Shown here: piece after piece, positions 18,625-28,506 of the stretch
Numbering within the stretch: the first letter of the stretch is position 1
Layout: every line of letters begins with the position of its first letter
Source of the DNA: Flavobacterium sp. KMS
Lineage (GTDB): Bacteria > Bacteroidota > Bacteroidia > Flavobacteriales > Flavobacteriaceae
Direction: 5' to 3'
NCBI RefSeq assembly: GCF_000813005.1
Contig: NZ_JSYP01000002.1
Coordinates: 62,001 to 126,000 of the forward strand
Length of the DNA stretch: 64,000 nucleotides
The notes under the pieces: generated by a model
What the model saw: only the letters and a program-made list of their open reading frames with translations
Databases searched by the model: none
What the model was told of the DNA's origin: nothing
Program-made: the position numbers and the translations under genes

Positions 18625-20011
18625 TGAATGATAATAACGTTGTGGCAATGCGTTTACTAGTATTTTTTAATTCTCTTCCTATTTGTAGTCGAAGAAAGCT
18701 TACTCTTTGTTCTTGTTTATTATCTTTTCCTTCAAGAATAAAATTAACTGCATCTAAATATTCATTTTCATTTTTGACAATATTAGTTGAATCGGAATCA
18801 ACTAATTTTGATAAATGTTTATATTTCAAAAATTTTTGATCATCGAACCAACCGTTTTTATCCGTTCCAAAAACAGGATTTATAACTGGTTTATCAAAAA
18901 TAAAAGCATCTAAAGTGATTGTTGACAGGACATTTATACACAAATCACAATATTTTAATAACGCTTTTAAATCATTCAAATCCTCAACAGTTGGCACTCT
19001 TTGCGTCCAAGCTTCCTGATGTCCTTCTCTGCTAATATTCCAGTCAGGAAAGTTCCAAATAATAAAAGGGAACTTTTTAATTAAATTCTCAAATCTTATA
19101 GGTTCTTCAGCTGGGGATGTTCTAACTATTAGATTAACTTTTTTCACAAGTCTTTCTTCTGAAATAAATTTTGCTAGTAACTCTAAATAGATTGGGTCAT
19201 TTTCACTACTTGTATCATTACAAGTAAAAAATATAATTGGATAATTATTATCAATTTTAAACTTTCCTAAAAAATCCTCTTTACCATATCCAAATTCATT
19301 ACTTGAATAAGGCTCAAATTGTGGAGTTCCTACCACTTTTATTTGCTTTTCTTTTACAGATTGATAAAAAGTAAGTAATTCTTGTTTCATCAAATGACTC
19401 CAAACCAAATAAAAATCAAAAACACCTGCCATTCTACCTTTCGAAGCTAAATTATCCCAACTAAAAATAAAAGCTGAAGTCTTAATTTTTAATTTTTCTG
19501 CGGCATAAATAAGTGGGGCGATAAATGGTGGACGCTGATGTGTAAAAAATAACGTAGAAATGTTATCCTCTTTTAAAAGATTTAAATATTCTTTGGTTAT
19601 TAAATCGTTTTTAAACGTTTGTTGTTGTAAACGATTATAGATCCAAATCAATTTCTCTGAATAAAATAATTTGGAACATTTATGAATAGTTCTTGTTGCA
19701 AATCCTCTCGGATTTTTTGCTTTCGATTTAGTGCTGCTTAAATTGTCTTCGATACCAAAATTGCCTTTTGCATGTAATTGCAAATGGGTAACTTCTTTAG
19801 CTTTTCTAAAAAACCACGTATAAAAAGACTCCTCAAAAACCCTTAATTCTATAATTTTACACTCTAAATTGAAATCACTATAAACTGTTTTTGGCAAACA
19901 TGAATAAATAATTACTTCATCAAAATTAACTTTTGCTTCCTTAATAAAATCGGTTAATATAAAATTACGAAATCCAACACCATCTGTAATAACAACCCCT
20001 AAATTCTTCAT
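18617..20011 (-). CDS. GT-B-like glycosyltransferase of the SWDNLxxKG family; sialyltransferase candidate
   Basis: The 464 residues show no classic GT1/GT4 signature but have the order FTHQRPP, then FIFSWDNLASKGRM, FDFYLVWSHLMKQE, IKVVGTPQFEPY and, in the C-terminal half, CINVLSTITLDAFIFDKPVI. This pattern is known to me from uncharacterised GT-B proteins in capsule and lipopolysaccharide loci, distantly like CDP-glycerol transferases and UDP-GlcNAc 2-epimerases. The LSTxTxDAFxFxKPVI segment resembles the nucleotide-binding end of those folds. It lies next to the deacetylase, GNAT and neuC genes. No recognised sialyltransferase family is present in the window, so this is a candidate for that step; this is inference from position only. 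Confidence 0.6.
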   Translation of the reverse strand: MKNLGVVITDGVGFRNFILTDFIKEAKVNFDEVIIYSCLPKTVYSDFNLECKIIELRVFEESFYTWFFRKAKEVTHLQLHAKGNFGIEDNLSSTKSKAKNPRGFATRTIHKCSKLFYSEKLIWIYNRLQQQTFKNDLITKEYLNLLKEDNISTLFFTHQRPPFIAPLIYAAEKLKIKTSAFIFSWDNLASKGRMAGVFDFYLVWSHLMKQELLTFYQSVKEKQIKVVGTPQFEPYSSNEFGYGKEDFLGKFKIDNNYPIIFFTCNDTSSENDPIYLELLAKFISEERLVKKVNLIVRTSPAEEPIRFENLIKKFPFIIWNFPDWNISREGHQEAWTQRVPTVEDLNDLKALLKYCDLCINVLSTITLDAFIFDKPVINPVFGTDKNGWFDDQKFLKYKHLSKLVDSDSTNIVKNENEYLDAVNFILEGKDNKQEQRVSFLRLQIGRELKNTSKRIATTLLSFND

Positions 20012-20020
20012 AAAAAACTC

Positions 20021-20857
20021 TTATTTTAGACTTCCAATTCTTCCATGATCAGAATAGGATCTATGCACTACAAAATTATTATCTAAAGGCTTTTCTGAAA
20101 GAAATGTAATATCACAAAATCTATCTTTCTCTACAGGATTCAATCGCCATGGAATAGTACTTTTATAATCCAAAACCCAACCATTTTTTTCTAAATCTTT
20201 AGATTTTAAGTCATTCCACGAAGAAATATAATCCATCCATATATAACCTAATTGCCATGCTTGCTCTTCTAACAGTTGCAGATTTTGGATATCTACAATC
20301 CTTAATCCTCCTACATTTTCCTGACTTACCGCCCTAGAACCATCATTTAAAACAATTCCTTTTATGGATGGTTGACAAAAATAATGAGTGTCTTTTTTTA
20401 TCAAAGATTCTATTTCAATATCTATAGGAACACAAACATTGGCAAAATCTTTATTCTCAATACTTGGATTAATTTTTACATAACGTACCAAATCATAATA
20501 ACGAATCCAACGCATATTTTTGTAAAGCCCTAATCCCGCTTCATTTGCTGCTGTTGCGGCCAACGGATAATAATTACGGGCCAATTCATACAGTTTTCCT
20601 AGAATACCTTTTCCTCTGCATTCTTCATTAAGATATACATTAATAATCCAAGCAAGACCACCTCCAAAATTTGCTCCTACATGACCAACAACTTCACCTT
20701 TTTCGTTTAAACATATAAATGAACGACCATGTTTTGAATCTCCATATTGCCATTCCCAAAAAAATTTATCGTGTAGCGGATGATTTTCTCTATATATAAT
20801 TTTGAAAAAAGATTCTAAAATTCCCCAATCGTTTATAGTTGCTTCTCTAGTAATCAT
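20021..20857 (-). CDS. GNAT-family N-acetyltransferase
   Basis: GNAT fold in the first about 130 residues: REATINDWGILESFFKII, the FWEWQYGDSKHGRSF region, and the acetyl-CoA loop NVYLNEECRGKGILGKLYELA. Residues 130-278 form a second domain without recognised motif. Length (278) fits GNAT proteins seen in nonulosonate and capsule clusters. It overlaps the deacetylase gene by 4 bp, which suggests a paired job such as removing and replacing an N-acyl group on a sugar. That pairing is inferred from gene order. Confidence 0.75.
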   Translation of the reverse strand: MITREATINDWGILESFFKIIYRENHPLHDKFFWEWQYGDSKHGRSFICLNEKGEVVGHVGANFGGGLAWIINVYLNEECRGKGILGKLYELARNYYPLAATAANEAGLGLYKNMRWIRYYDLVRYVKINPSIENKDFANVCVPIDIEIESLIKKDTHYFCQPSIKGIVLNDGSRAVSQENVGGLRIVDIQNLQLLEEQAWQLGYIWMDYISSWNDLKSKDLEKNGWVLDYKSTIPWRLNPVEKDRFCDITFLSEKPLDNNFVVHRSYSDHGRIGSLK

Positions 20858-21774
20858 AACTTTTCTTTATAATTTTTACCTCCTACCAAATCATTACAAT
20901 CAAATCTATTTAATAACAAATGATTACTGGTTGCTGCATTTATTCCTCTATTTGTTGTAAAACCTAATTTGTATCCTACTTTTTTAGCTATCTCGGCAAC
21001 TTCATCTGTACAAGTTTCAGGGGTTCCGTAAGGGTATGAAACTAAATCTAATTTTGAACCTATTAGTCCTTCAAAAAATGTTTTAGTATTTTCAAGTTCA
21101 AATTTAATTTTTTCAGTATTTAATAAACCTAATGGATAATGACTGTGTGTATGGCTTCCCAAATACCCCAATTTAGCAATTTCCTTTAAATTTTCTTCAC
21201 TCATATAAAGTGATTCTAGAACACTACTTTCTTCAAAATGCAAATCAAACATTTTTTTTATAATCCCTTCTTGCTGTTTGAAATTTAGTTTGAAATTTAA
21301 AATATACTTTAAAACTGCACTATTTTCATCGTCATATCTATAAATTTCTTTTGCTTTCACTTTTTCTAGATCTGAAAAATCAACTTTTTCAATCTTTAAA
21401 ATTTTATCTAAAAATTCAGTTGTAGAGATAATCGATCTTAATAAATGAATTTTATGAACTGTGCTTACTTTTTTATCTTCAAAATTTAATGAATTTGCAA
21501 AAAAAATAACTGGGATATTAAGTTCATCCAAAATAGGCAAGGCCAAGTCAAATTGCTCTTTTAGACCATCATCAAAAGTTATTAGTAAAATATTTTCTTT
21601 AGATTTTAATACCTCATCAATATTACTTACCAAATTGTTTGGGCTCATAAAATCTCCTTGTTTTTTTAGCAACATTAATTGTTGTTGAAACTCTTTAGGA
21701 GTAAGTCCAAATATACTGGGATAATTAGCCTTAAACTTATTTCGTATATAATGATAATTACTAACTGTAAGCAT
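20854..21774 (-). CDS. NodB-type polysaccharide deacetylase family protein
   Basis: Carbohydrate esterase 4-like protein of 306 residues. Motif 1 is LLITFDDGLKEQFD (Asp68-Asp69, base and metal ligand) and motif 2 is LGSHTHSHYPLG with the two metal-binding His. Motif 3 is represented by LVSYPYGTPET. There is no signal peptide, so it acts in the cytoplasm, on a nucleotide sugar or lipid-linked glycan rather than on finished polymer. It is 3 bp from neuC and overlaps the GNAT gene by 4 bp, which suggests it tailors the amino sugar or sialic acid made by this group. Confidence 0.85.
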   Translation of the reverse strand: MLTVSNYHYIRNKFKANYPSIFGLTPKEFQQQLMLLKKQGDFMSPNNLVSNIDEVLKSKENILLITFDDGLKEQFDLALPILDELNIPVIFFANSLNFEDKKVSTVHKIHLLRSIISTTEFLDKILKIEKVDFSDLEKVKAKEIYRYDDENSAVLKYILNFKLNFKQQEGIIKKMFDLHFEESSVLESLYMSEENLKEIAKLGYLGSHTHSHYPLGLLNTEKIKFELENTKTFFEGLIGSKLDLVSYPYGTPETCTDEVAEIAKKVGYKLGFTTNRGINAATSNHLLLNRFDCNDLVGGKNYKEKL

Positions 21775-21777
21775 TAT

Positions 21778-22911
21778 TTAAATATCTCTAAATTGTTTTT
21801 GATGATTGAGTTGCCAAATATCATCTTTTTTAAGACATTCTAGAAATAATTGATTACTATTTCCTTGTCCAAAATCATCTTCGATATTTTGTATTTTATG
21901 TGAATCAATAATCGAAAGCGCTTCTTTAATTTCATTTTCAGAATAATCTATATTAATTATATCCGCATGAACAGCTCTATTCTGCTGACGTGTTCCGATA
22001 TTAATAATCGGAATTCCATAATATGGAGCTTCTCTAATCCCTGCACTACTATTACCTATGATAAATTGGCTGTTTTTTAATAATGCTAAAAAATACTCGA
22101 ATCTTAGTGATGGAAAAATTCTGAATCTTTCGTTTCCTTTCAATCTTTCATATTCTTCGAGGATAAATTGGCTTCCTAAATCATTGTTCGGAAAAATCAC
22201 GACATAATTATGATTGTCTTCCAGTAATGAAGTCACAAAGTTTTTTACATATTGCTCCATTTCCTTAATTTCGGTCGTGACCGGATGAAACATAACTATT
22301 GCATATTTTTCAAAATCAATTTTATAATATGCCTTTGCAGTTATTAATTCTGGTAACTGATCTGAAAACATAATATCAACATCTGGGGAGCCAATTGTAA
22401 ATATTGATTCTTTTATTTCACCCATTTGTATCAATCTTTTCTGCGCTTGTTTGTTGGATACAAAATGTATATGACTTAATTTACTTACGCTATGGCGAAT
22501 TAACTCGTCCACAGTACCAGAAACTTCTCCGCCTTCTATATGTGCAACTAAAATATTATTGAGAGATCCTACGATAGCACCTGCCAATGTTTCGACTCTA
22601 TCTCCATGTACGACAATCATATCTGGATTTACATCCTTACAATAAGCAGATAACCCCTCAATGGTTTTAGCAAGAGTTAAATCCATTGTAGTTTCATGAG
22701 TATGATTTTTGAAAGTATGGATGTTTTTAAAATTACATCTTTCTATTTCAATTAACGTATAACCATAAACCTCTTGTAAATGCATTCCCGTCACAAAAAC
22801 ATATACTTCAAAGTTTTGCTGTTTTTCAAGGGCTTGAATTAGCGATTTTATTTTACTAAAATCTGCACGAGTTCCTGTAAGAAATAGAATTTTTTTTATT
22901 GAATTATTCAA
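21778..22911 (-). CDS. neuC: UDP-N-acetylglucosamine 2-epimerase, hydrolysing (ManNAc-forming, NeuC)
   Basis: Converts UDP-GlcNAc to UDP and N-acetylmannosamine, the first step to N-acetylneuraminic acid. Residues that define the family are visible: [18 protein letters not shown] at the N-terminus, [47 protein letters not shown], and [16 protein letters not shown] near the C-terminus. The stretch resembles Campylobacter jejuni NeuC closely from memory, which favours the Neu5Ac pathway over legionaminic acid. Its start overlaps the end of neuB by 8 bp. Length of 377 residues is normal. Confidence 0.88.
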   Translation of the reverse strand: MNNSIKKILFLTGTRADFSKIKSLIQALEKQQNFEVYVFVTGMHLQEVYGYTLIEIERCNFKNIHTFKNHTHETTMDLTLAKTIEGLSAYCKDVNPDMIVVHGDRVETLAGAIVGSLNNILVAHIEGGEVSGTVDELIRHSVSKLSHIHFVSNKQAQKRLIQMGEIKESIFTIGSPDVDIMFSDQLPELITAKAYYKIDFEKYAIVMFHPVTTEIKEMEQYVKNFVTSLLEDNHNYVVIFPNNDLGSQFILEEYERLKGNERFRIFPSLRFEYFLALLKNSQFIIGNSSAGIREAPYYGIPIINIGTRQQNRAVHADIINIDYSENEIKEALSIIDSHKIQNIEDDFGQGNSNQLFLECLKKDDIWQLNHQKQFRDI

Positions 22912-23944
22912 AATCTGAAAAATCTAATTGTTCATCATTCTCTATGTTTCTCAAAGCGATTTTTCCTATCAAGTCATTAAAATGTTCTGCTAGAATTTTA
23001 CCAGTTCCTGGGCGCTTTACCCAAATGTTATCTTTGGTTAATTTCTCTCCTTTTTTTATTGGGGCAATAGCGCAAACAGTTGCAAATGCAAAATCAATTG
23101 TTACTTGTTCTTCAAATGCTGGCTTTTTTGTTCCTCCTCGCATCAAAGCAATTTCCGCAGATGAAATAATTAATTTCTGACACACTTTTTCGTCCATACT
23201 ACATACAATATCTGGCCCTGTGCGTTGCATATGGTCTGTAAAATGACGCTCTAAAATACTTGCACCAAGGGCAACTGCTCCTAAGCAGGCATTATTATTT
23301 AAGGTGTGATCGCTTAAGCCAAAAACTTTATCTGGAAAAGCTTCATGTAATTCTACCATTGCACCAAAACGCACCAAATGAATTGGAGTTGGATACAAAT
23401 TTGTAGTATGCAAAAGCGCTACTGGAATATTGTGTTTATCAAAAATAGCAACAGCTTTTTGAACACTTTCTATAGTATTCATTCCTGTACTTAAAATTAC
23501 AGGTTTACCAAAAGATGCAACATGCTCTAGCAATGGATAATTGTTACATTCTCCTGAACCAATTTTATAAGCTGGGATATCAAATTTCTTCAACCTATTA
23601 GCTGCGGCACGAGAAAATGGGGTCGAAATAAAAATCATCCCTTTACTTTCTACATACTTTTTAAGTTCTAATTCATCTTCTTCATTCAGCGAGCATCGCT
23701 CCATGATTTCATAAATAGAAACATCTGCATTACCAGGAATTACTTTTTTAGCAGCTCCACTCATTTCATCTTCGACAATGTGCGTTTGATGCTTTACTAC
23801 CTCAACTCCTGCAAGTTTTGCTGCATCAACCATCTCTTTAGCTACTTGTAAAGAACCTTCGTGATTTATTCCGATTTCAGCAATGACTAAAGGAGGGAAA
23901 TCTAACCCAATTTTACGTCCTGCAATTTCTATATATGGATTCAT
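22904..23944 (-). CDS. neuB: N-acetylneuraminate synthase
   Basis: Condenses ManNAc with phosphoenolpyruvate to give N-acetylneuraminic acid. The TIM-barrel domain starts [22 protein letters not shown] and contains [50 protein letters not shown] and [15 protein letters not shown]. The last about 60 residues form the antifreeze-like SAF domain. [12 protein letters not shown] and CSMDEKV resemble the Neu5Ac-forming NeuB1 of C. jejuni rather than the legionaminate or pseudaminate synthases, which have KFQ at the first position. The gene lies between neuA and neuC. No genes for a 2,4-diacetamido-trideoxyhexose route (LegB/LegC, PseB/PseC) sit beside it. Confidence 0.92.
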   Translation of the reverse strand: MNPYIEIAGRKIGLDFPPLVIAEIGINHEGSLQVAKEMVDAAKLAGVEVVKHQTHIVEDEMSGAAKKVIPGNADVSIYEIMERCSLNEEDELELKKYVESKGMIFISTPFSRAAANRLKKFDIPAYKIGSGECNNYPLLEHVASFGKPVILSTGMNTIESVQKAVAIFDKHNIPVALLHTTNLYPTPIHLVRFGAMVELHEAFPDKVFGLSDHTLNNNACLGAVALGASILERHFTDHMQRTGPDIVCSMDEKVCQKLIISSAEIALMRGGTKKPAFEEQVTIDFAFATVCAIAPIKKGEKLTKDNIWVKRPGTGKILAEHFNDLIGKIALRNIENDEQLDFSDFE

Positions 23945-23958
23945 GAATAAGTTATGAA

Positions 23959-24630
23959 TTATAATTTTATGTGTTTATTGTATAAATATTCAGCGTAATC
24001 AAAATCTTCTTGAGTATCAATATCGATATTAGCAAAAATATGATCTATTTCAAATGGAAATGCATTTTCAGAAATAATTATATTCTCTAGAATCAATCTT
24101 GCTCTTGTAATATAAAGCAATCCATTTTCAAAAAAAAGAGGCTCCATATCCTGGCTACGTTGTCCGATTTTATAATTAAAAGGTATGAATTTATTGTCTG
24201 CTATCTTTCCTAACTTATTATGATTTCGGGTAACAGTAAACAAACTATCGCAATTTTGTTTACCATAAATTTCAAATGTTTTTTTCAATAAATCTTCCGG
24301 ACGAAGTGGATTAGTTGGTTGAAGTAAAATTACATTTTCAACATCGGCGGAATCAATATTCTCCAAAACATTTTTTAGTGCCGTAATAGTAGGCTCAAAA
24401 TCTCCTGAAATAGCCTCTGGTCTATCTATTACTTTTGCTCCAAACTCTAAAGCAACTTGTTTGATTTCTTCATCGTTTGTAGAAACATAAATTTCATCGA
24501 TGATTTCGCTATTTGCTTTAGCATACAAAATACTGTGTGCCAACAAAGGAATTCCACCTATCAATTTTATATTTTTTTGTGGTAATCGTTTGGATCCTCC
24601 ACGTGCTGGAATTATAGCAATAGTTTTCAT
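23959..24630 (-). CDS. neuA: CMP-N-acetylneuraminate cytidylyltransferase
   Basis: Activates sialic acid with CTP. The N-terminal [29 protein letters not shown] is the nucleotide-binding loop of this family, followed by [13 protein letters not shown] and [16 protein letters not shown] further Asp pair near [13 protein letters not shown] binds metal. At 223 residues it is the short, single-domain form without an esterase domain. It is the first of the neuA-neuB-neuC run in transcription order, 14 bp before neuB. CMP-legionaminate synthetases look similar; the NeuB-type neighbour decides for Neu5Ac. Confidence 0.88.
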   Translation of the reverse strand: MKTIAIIPARGGSKRLPQKNIKLIGGIPLLAHSILYAKANSEIIDEIYVSTNDEEIKQVALEFGAKVIDRPEAISGDFEPTITALKNVLENIDSADVENVILLQPTNPLRPEDLLKKTFEIYGKQNCDSLFTVTRNHNKLGKIADNKFIPFNYKIGQRSQDMEPLFFENGLLYITRARLILENIIISENAFPFEIDHIFANIDIDTQEDFDYAEYLYNKHIKL

Positions 24631-24631
24631 C

Positions 24632-25516
24632 TTAAAATTTTAAACTTGATAGATTTCTCATTTTCACGATCACATTTTTATCAATAGGATTTCGGTATTT
24701 TAAAATTTTAGGAATATGGATTGATACCACAAAAATAGTTTTAAAATATATTTTACAATACCCAAAATCACTTAAAGCATACTTTTTTAAATTATGCCAA
24801 TATAATTTTAGGATACTCATTAAAGGGAAAGGATAATAGACCAAGAAGTAATAAGTTGCATTTTTTAATTGTTTTCCAAATCTAAAATAATTCTGCTTTA
24901 CTAATTTTCTTTGTTCTCTGTTAACCCTATGGTTTACTTTAATTTCATTAGAATATAATATATCAAATCCTTTTGCTAAAACTTCAATAGATAAACAAGA
25001 CTCTTCTCCATAAATATCAATCCATACGGGAAAACCATTAGTTTGATTATAAACAGACTTTCGAATAGCAAATCCACAACCAATAAACTCTGAAGAAAGA
25101 AATTCTTTTTTCTCACTTTCAGCTTCCTTTAATGCTTCAATATCGGACGGATAAATTCCTTTTATTTCTTCTAATGCAATAATCCCTACATTTGGATATT
25201 TTTTAAATAAAGTTTCAATTTTAAATAAAAAATCTTCGTTTAATGGATGCGCATCATCATCTAAACCAATCAAAATTTCAGAAACTGCTAATGGATAAAT
25301 TCGATGTCTGGCTGCCGAAGCTCCAATCGATTTCGGAGAAACAAACCATCGCACCCAAGTCAGTTCTTTTTGTAAATCTGCTGAATCATCTGTGCATCCA
25401 TCCAGAAAAACTAAAACCTCAACTTTAGATTTATCAATCAATAAATCCAAAATATTTAGCGTTTTGAATAAATCTTCTCTACGATTTTTTGAAACTATAA
25501 GAATTGAAGCTTCCAT
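24632..25516 (-). CDS. GT2-family glycosyltransferase
   Basis: GT-A enzyme of 294 residues: SILIVSKNRREDLFKTLNIL, VLVFLDGCTDDSADL, the GASAARHRIYPL segment, LIGLDDDAHPLNED as metal site, and DIYGEESCLSIEVLAKG. The C-terminus has a hydrophobic stretch that may contact the membrane. It abuts neuA (1 bp gap). It could act on the sialylated intermediate, but GT2 enzymes use NDP-sugars rather than CMP-sialic acid, so it is an unlikely sialyltransferase. Confidence 0.87.
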   Translation of the reverse strand: MEASILIVSKNRREDLFKTLNILDLLIDKSKVEVLVFLDGCTDDSADLQKELTWVRWFVSPKSIGASAARHRIYPLAVSEILIGLDDDAHPLNEDFLFKIETLFKKYPNVGIIALEEIKGIYPSDIEALKEAESEKKEFLSSEFIGCGFAIRKSVYNQTNGFPVWIDIYGEESCLSIEVLAKGFDILYSNEIKVNHRVNREQRKLVKQNYFRFGKQLKNATYYFLVYYPFPLMSILKLYWHNLKKYALSDFGYCKIYFKTIFVVSIHIPKILKYRNPIDKNVIVKMRNLSSLKF

Positions 25517-25522
25517 TCTTTT

Positions 25523-26596
25523 TTAAAATTTATCTGATTTTTTTAACAACAAAACAATCCTTTCCTCTATATATTTAGTAAAAAAAACACTGAAGATTAT
25601 TAATATTAACATGTAGAATATTGGTGCTAAGAAAGGTGAAAAACTAAATTCTATACCATTGTTATGAATCAAAAAAACACCTATATTTTCATGAATCAGA
25701 TAAAGAAAATAAGACGATACTCCAATACTATTTAATATTTTATTATTTAAAAATGAAATTCGTTTAGGAGAATAGATCATCAATAGAAACATGAAGATAA
25801 AGAAGAGGATAAGCATTAACTTTTTGAAATCCTGGCAATTGCTAATAACTAATAAAAATGTAAAAAACAAAAATGTACTTTTTTCCCAAATTGAATTTTT
25901 AATTTGTTTTAGATTATTTTCATAAAATATATAAAGTATGGATCCCAAACAAAAAAAAGGCAATGCATCTGCCAAATTAAAAATTGACCTAAAAGCCTTC
26001 AACTTTAGAATTACAGCATTATTGACATATATATGTGACAAGAAGAAATTTGAAGCTATTAATAATCCTGCCATTATAAAAAAATAAGAATAAAATTTTC
26101 GCTGATAAAAAAAATACAAGAACGATGCCAACACATAAAACTGAATTTCGACCCAAAGGCTCCAGTAAGACCCGCTAATATAATCCAAATCTATCTTATG
26201 TCTGATTAATGATGTAATTAAATCTGGTTGCAAAAAAGTTATACTGGCTAGAATATTTTTAAAATAATGACTTGTTGGAAATAAAAAAGTATTGTCAAAT
26301 AAATTAAAAAAAATATATGTCAATAATGAAGCAAAGAGCATTGATGGGAACAATCTGATAAATCTATTTATCCAAAATTGTCTTAATGTTTTTGTTTTAT
26401 TCAGCGTAAAAAAGATAACAAAACCACTTATCATAAAGAAAAAATGTACACCAAACTTACCTAGTCTAAAAAAGTCATATCTATCTTGATAAGGATATAA
26501 ATTTGTCCAACGGGAGAAAAAATGAAAAAAAATCACCATAATAATGGCAATTGCTCTAAAACTATCTAAAAGTACGATTCTATTATTTTGTTCCAT
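25523..26596 (-). CDS. Acyltransferase-3 family membrane O-acyltransferase
   Basis: Polytopic membrane protein of 357 residues with about ten hydrophobic segments. The N-terminal family signature is LDSFRAIAIIMVIFFHFFSRW, with the conserved Arg and His, followed by GVHFFFMISGFVIFF. SYWSLWVEIQFYVLAS is the second family motif. Enzymes of this class (OafA, NodX type) O-acetylate glycans from the cytoplasmic acetyl donor. With the MBOAT, SAT-like and GNAT genes this makes a fourth potential acylation step for the same glycan. Confidence 0.88.
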   Translation of the reverse strand: MEQNNRIVLLDSFRAIAIIMVIFFHFFSRWTNLYPYQDRYDFFRLGKFGVHFFFMISGFVIFFTLNKTKTLRQFWINRFIRLFPSMLFASLLTYIFFNLFDNTFLFPTSHYFKNILASITFLQPDLITSLIRHKIDLDYISGSYWSLWVEIQFYVLASFLYFFYQRKFYSYFFIMAGLLIASNFFLSHIYVNNAVILKLKAFRSIFNLADALPFFCLGSILYIFYENNLKQIKNSIWEKSTFLFFTFLLVISNCQDFKKLMLILFFIFMFLLMIYSPKRISFLNNKILNSIGVSSYFLYLIHENIGVFLIHNNGIEFSFSPFLAPIFYMLILIIFSVFFTKYIEERIVLLLKKSDKF

Positions 26597-27607
26597 TTAA
26601 TTAAGCTGGCTTTTAATCAATCTTATTGTCCCAATAAACTTCACTTTAGTTATTATGATAACCCAAGTTTTCAGATTATATTTACTAACTCTTGATCGTT
26701 TCCAAAAGTTAAGAATCTTACGAGCCAACATATAACTAAACATTCTTTTCTCTTGTTTTTTTAAATCTTTAGCATGATTATCAAATAACCTATTAAAGGA
26801 ACTAATCAAAATTTCTAACTTAGTTTCAAAATTCTCATTAATATTTTCATTTGTACTGTAATAATATTCAAACACTTGCTCCGGGGATAAATCAATATCA
26901 AAAGTTTTCCAATAATTTGAAATAATAGCAGACCGCTCTTTCAAATGCAATATTTTATTCTTTAATAATCGATGATTACTATTATTAACAATTCTATATT
27001 TCATAAGAAAATTAGACAAATTATATATTTCACCTTTTTTAGAGGTTCTAATCCATAAATCCCAATCTTCACAAGTTTTTATATCTTCATCATATCTTAA
27101 ATTATTAGAAATAAAAAAATCACTTCTTAAAATAACAGAGGAATGTCCAAAAGAAGCCCCAAATAATAGATATAGTTTCAAATAATCATCACCATAGGGA
27201 TATTTCCATCCTGAAGAAAGATTTTCAGCCATGTCTTTGAGCCAATATCCTTGAGTTCCACATAACATTATAGATTTGTTTTCTTCAAGAAAATCTATCT
27301 GTTTTTGAAATCTTTCCGGAAAAGCCCAATCGTCAGCATCCATTCTTGCAATAAATTGATAACTTCGTAAAAGTTCTTCCAGACCTTTGTTTAACGTCTT
27401 TGATATGCCAAGATTTTGATTATTCTTTCTATAAAAAATACGTTTGTCGCTATAGCTTTCAACTATTTCTTTTGAATTGTCTATAGAACAATCATCATAT
27501 ATATACAAATCGAAATCTAAATAGGTTTGATTTAAAATAGAACTGATACTTTCGTCTAAATATTTGGCCGAATTGTATGTAGGTAATAAAACTGCTAACT
27601 TTTTCAT
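26597..27607 (-). CDS. GT2-family glycosyltransferase
   Basis: GT-A enzyme of 336 residues with AVLLPTYNSAKYLDESISSIL, LYIYDDCSIDNSKEIV, FIARMDADDWAFPERFQKQI (DxD metal site) and CEDWDLWIRTSKKG for the catalytic-base region. It begins directly at the end of the GT14 gene with a 4 bp overlap and abuts the acyltransferase gene. Substrates are not predictable. Confidence 0.9.
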   Translation of the reverse strand: MKKLAVLLPTYNSAKYLDESISSILNQTYLDFDLYIYDDCSIDNSKEIVESYSDKRIFYRKNNQNLGISKTLNKGLEELLRSYQFIARMDADDWAFPERFQKQIDFLEENKSIMLCGTQGYWLKDMAENLSSGWKYPYGDDYLKLYLLFGASFGHSSVILRSDFFISNNLRYDEDIKTCEDWDLWIRTSKKGEIYNLSNFLMKYRIVNNSNHRLLKNKILHLKERSAIISNYWKTFDIDLSPEQVFEYYYSTNENINENFETKLEILISSFNRLFDNHAKDLKKQEKRMFSYMLARKILNFWKRSRVSKYNLKTWVIIITKVKFIGTIRLIKSQLN

Positions 27608-28506
27608 CTACCTAATTCTTTTATGACTCTAGCAATAGTTTTATGATTTACATTAGGATCAAACTTTCTTGCAAATAAGAAATCCTCTTTATTAAAATCT
27701 AGATCCTCAATTTCAAGATATTTTGGACTAGCATCTACACCATTAAAATTAACTAAATGCGTTTTTATATTATCGACTGGAAATTGTTTTAGTACATCAA
27801 AATTTAAAATTAAGGTTGAAAAATACAATTCATCAGGTGCCAATACGTACTTAAATATAGAATTAAATTTATGATTATCATTACTCTTTTCTAGAACGAA
27901 TGCAACCATATCCTCATTCAATATCATCCATTGACTTGCACCATAAATATTAAAATCAGGAAATTGTTGCATGAATCGATTTAGAGGAAGTAAAAATTTT
28001 AAACCTATCTTCTTTATAATTCTGTTTATCCAATAATTCAATTTTGAATATTTTTTATATTGAAAAAAATATAAATTTTCAAATCTGAATAAACCTCCTC
28101 CCCACCATTTGCTATAAGGCAATTTCCAGTAATTCAAAAACGAAGTTTCTGTCTTTGTTTTTAAAAAATCATGAATAAAATCATTCTTTTTTAGTGGTAA
28201 ATCTTCACCTGACAGCATAATGAAATGATATTTTGCGCTCTTAAAATTTGTATTTATAAAGTTTTGAACTTCTTTCATCCCATTTAAGGATGCCTGAACT
28301 AAACTATATTTTCCCCAAGTACATGATACCCTGTTTTTTACAAAATGACAAGATGAATTATCAATTAAACTTTTATACTCATTCTGATTCACTTTTTTAT
28401 CTAAATGAATAAAAAACAATGATTTATTATCTTCTAATAGTGAAATTAAATCTTTGATTTGAGATGGATTTTTATGCGCTAAAATAAAGTAAACTTTTAT
28501 ATACAT
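27604..28506 (-). CDS. GT14-family (core-2/I-branching type) glycosyltransferase
   Basis: The 300 residues open with VYFILAHKNPSQIKDLISLL and FFIHLDKKVN. The body has YHFIMLSGEDLPLKK, YGASQWMILNEDMVAFVLE and LAPDELYFSTLIL. These are the blocks of GT14, which includes beta-1,6-N-acetylglucosaminyl and xylosyl transferases. The fold is GT-A without DxD. In bacterial surface-glycan clusters GT14 members often make branch points, so this may place a side residue on the main chain. Overlaps GT2 by 4 bp and GT4 by 1 bp. Confidence 0.85.
   Translation of the reverse strand: MYIKVYFILAHKNPSQIKDLISLLEDNKSLFFIHLDKKVNQNEYKSLIDNSSCHFVKNRVSCTWGKYSLVQASLNGMKEVQNFINTNFKSAKYHFIMLSGEDLPLKKNDFIHDFLKTKTETSFLNYWKLPYSKWWGGGLFRFENLYFFQYKKYSKLNYWINRIIKKIGLKFLLPLNRFMQQFPDFNIYGASQWMILNEDMVAFVLEKSNDNHKFNSIFKYVLAPDELYFSTLILNFDVLKQFPVDNIKTHLVNFNGVDASPKYLEIEDLDFNKEDFLFARKFDPNVNHKTIARVIKELGR

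Noticed and set aside
21778..24630. Legionaminic or pseudaminic acid synthesis
   Set aside because: The NeuB motifs resemble Neu5Ac synthase and the dedicated dehydratase/aminotransferase pair of those routes is not adjacent.
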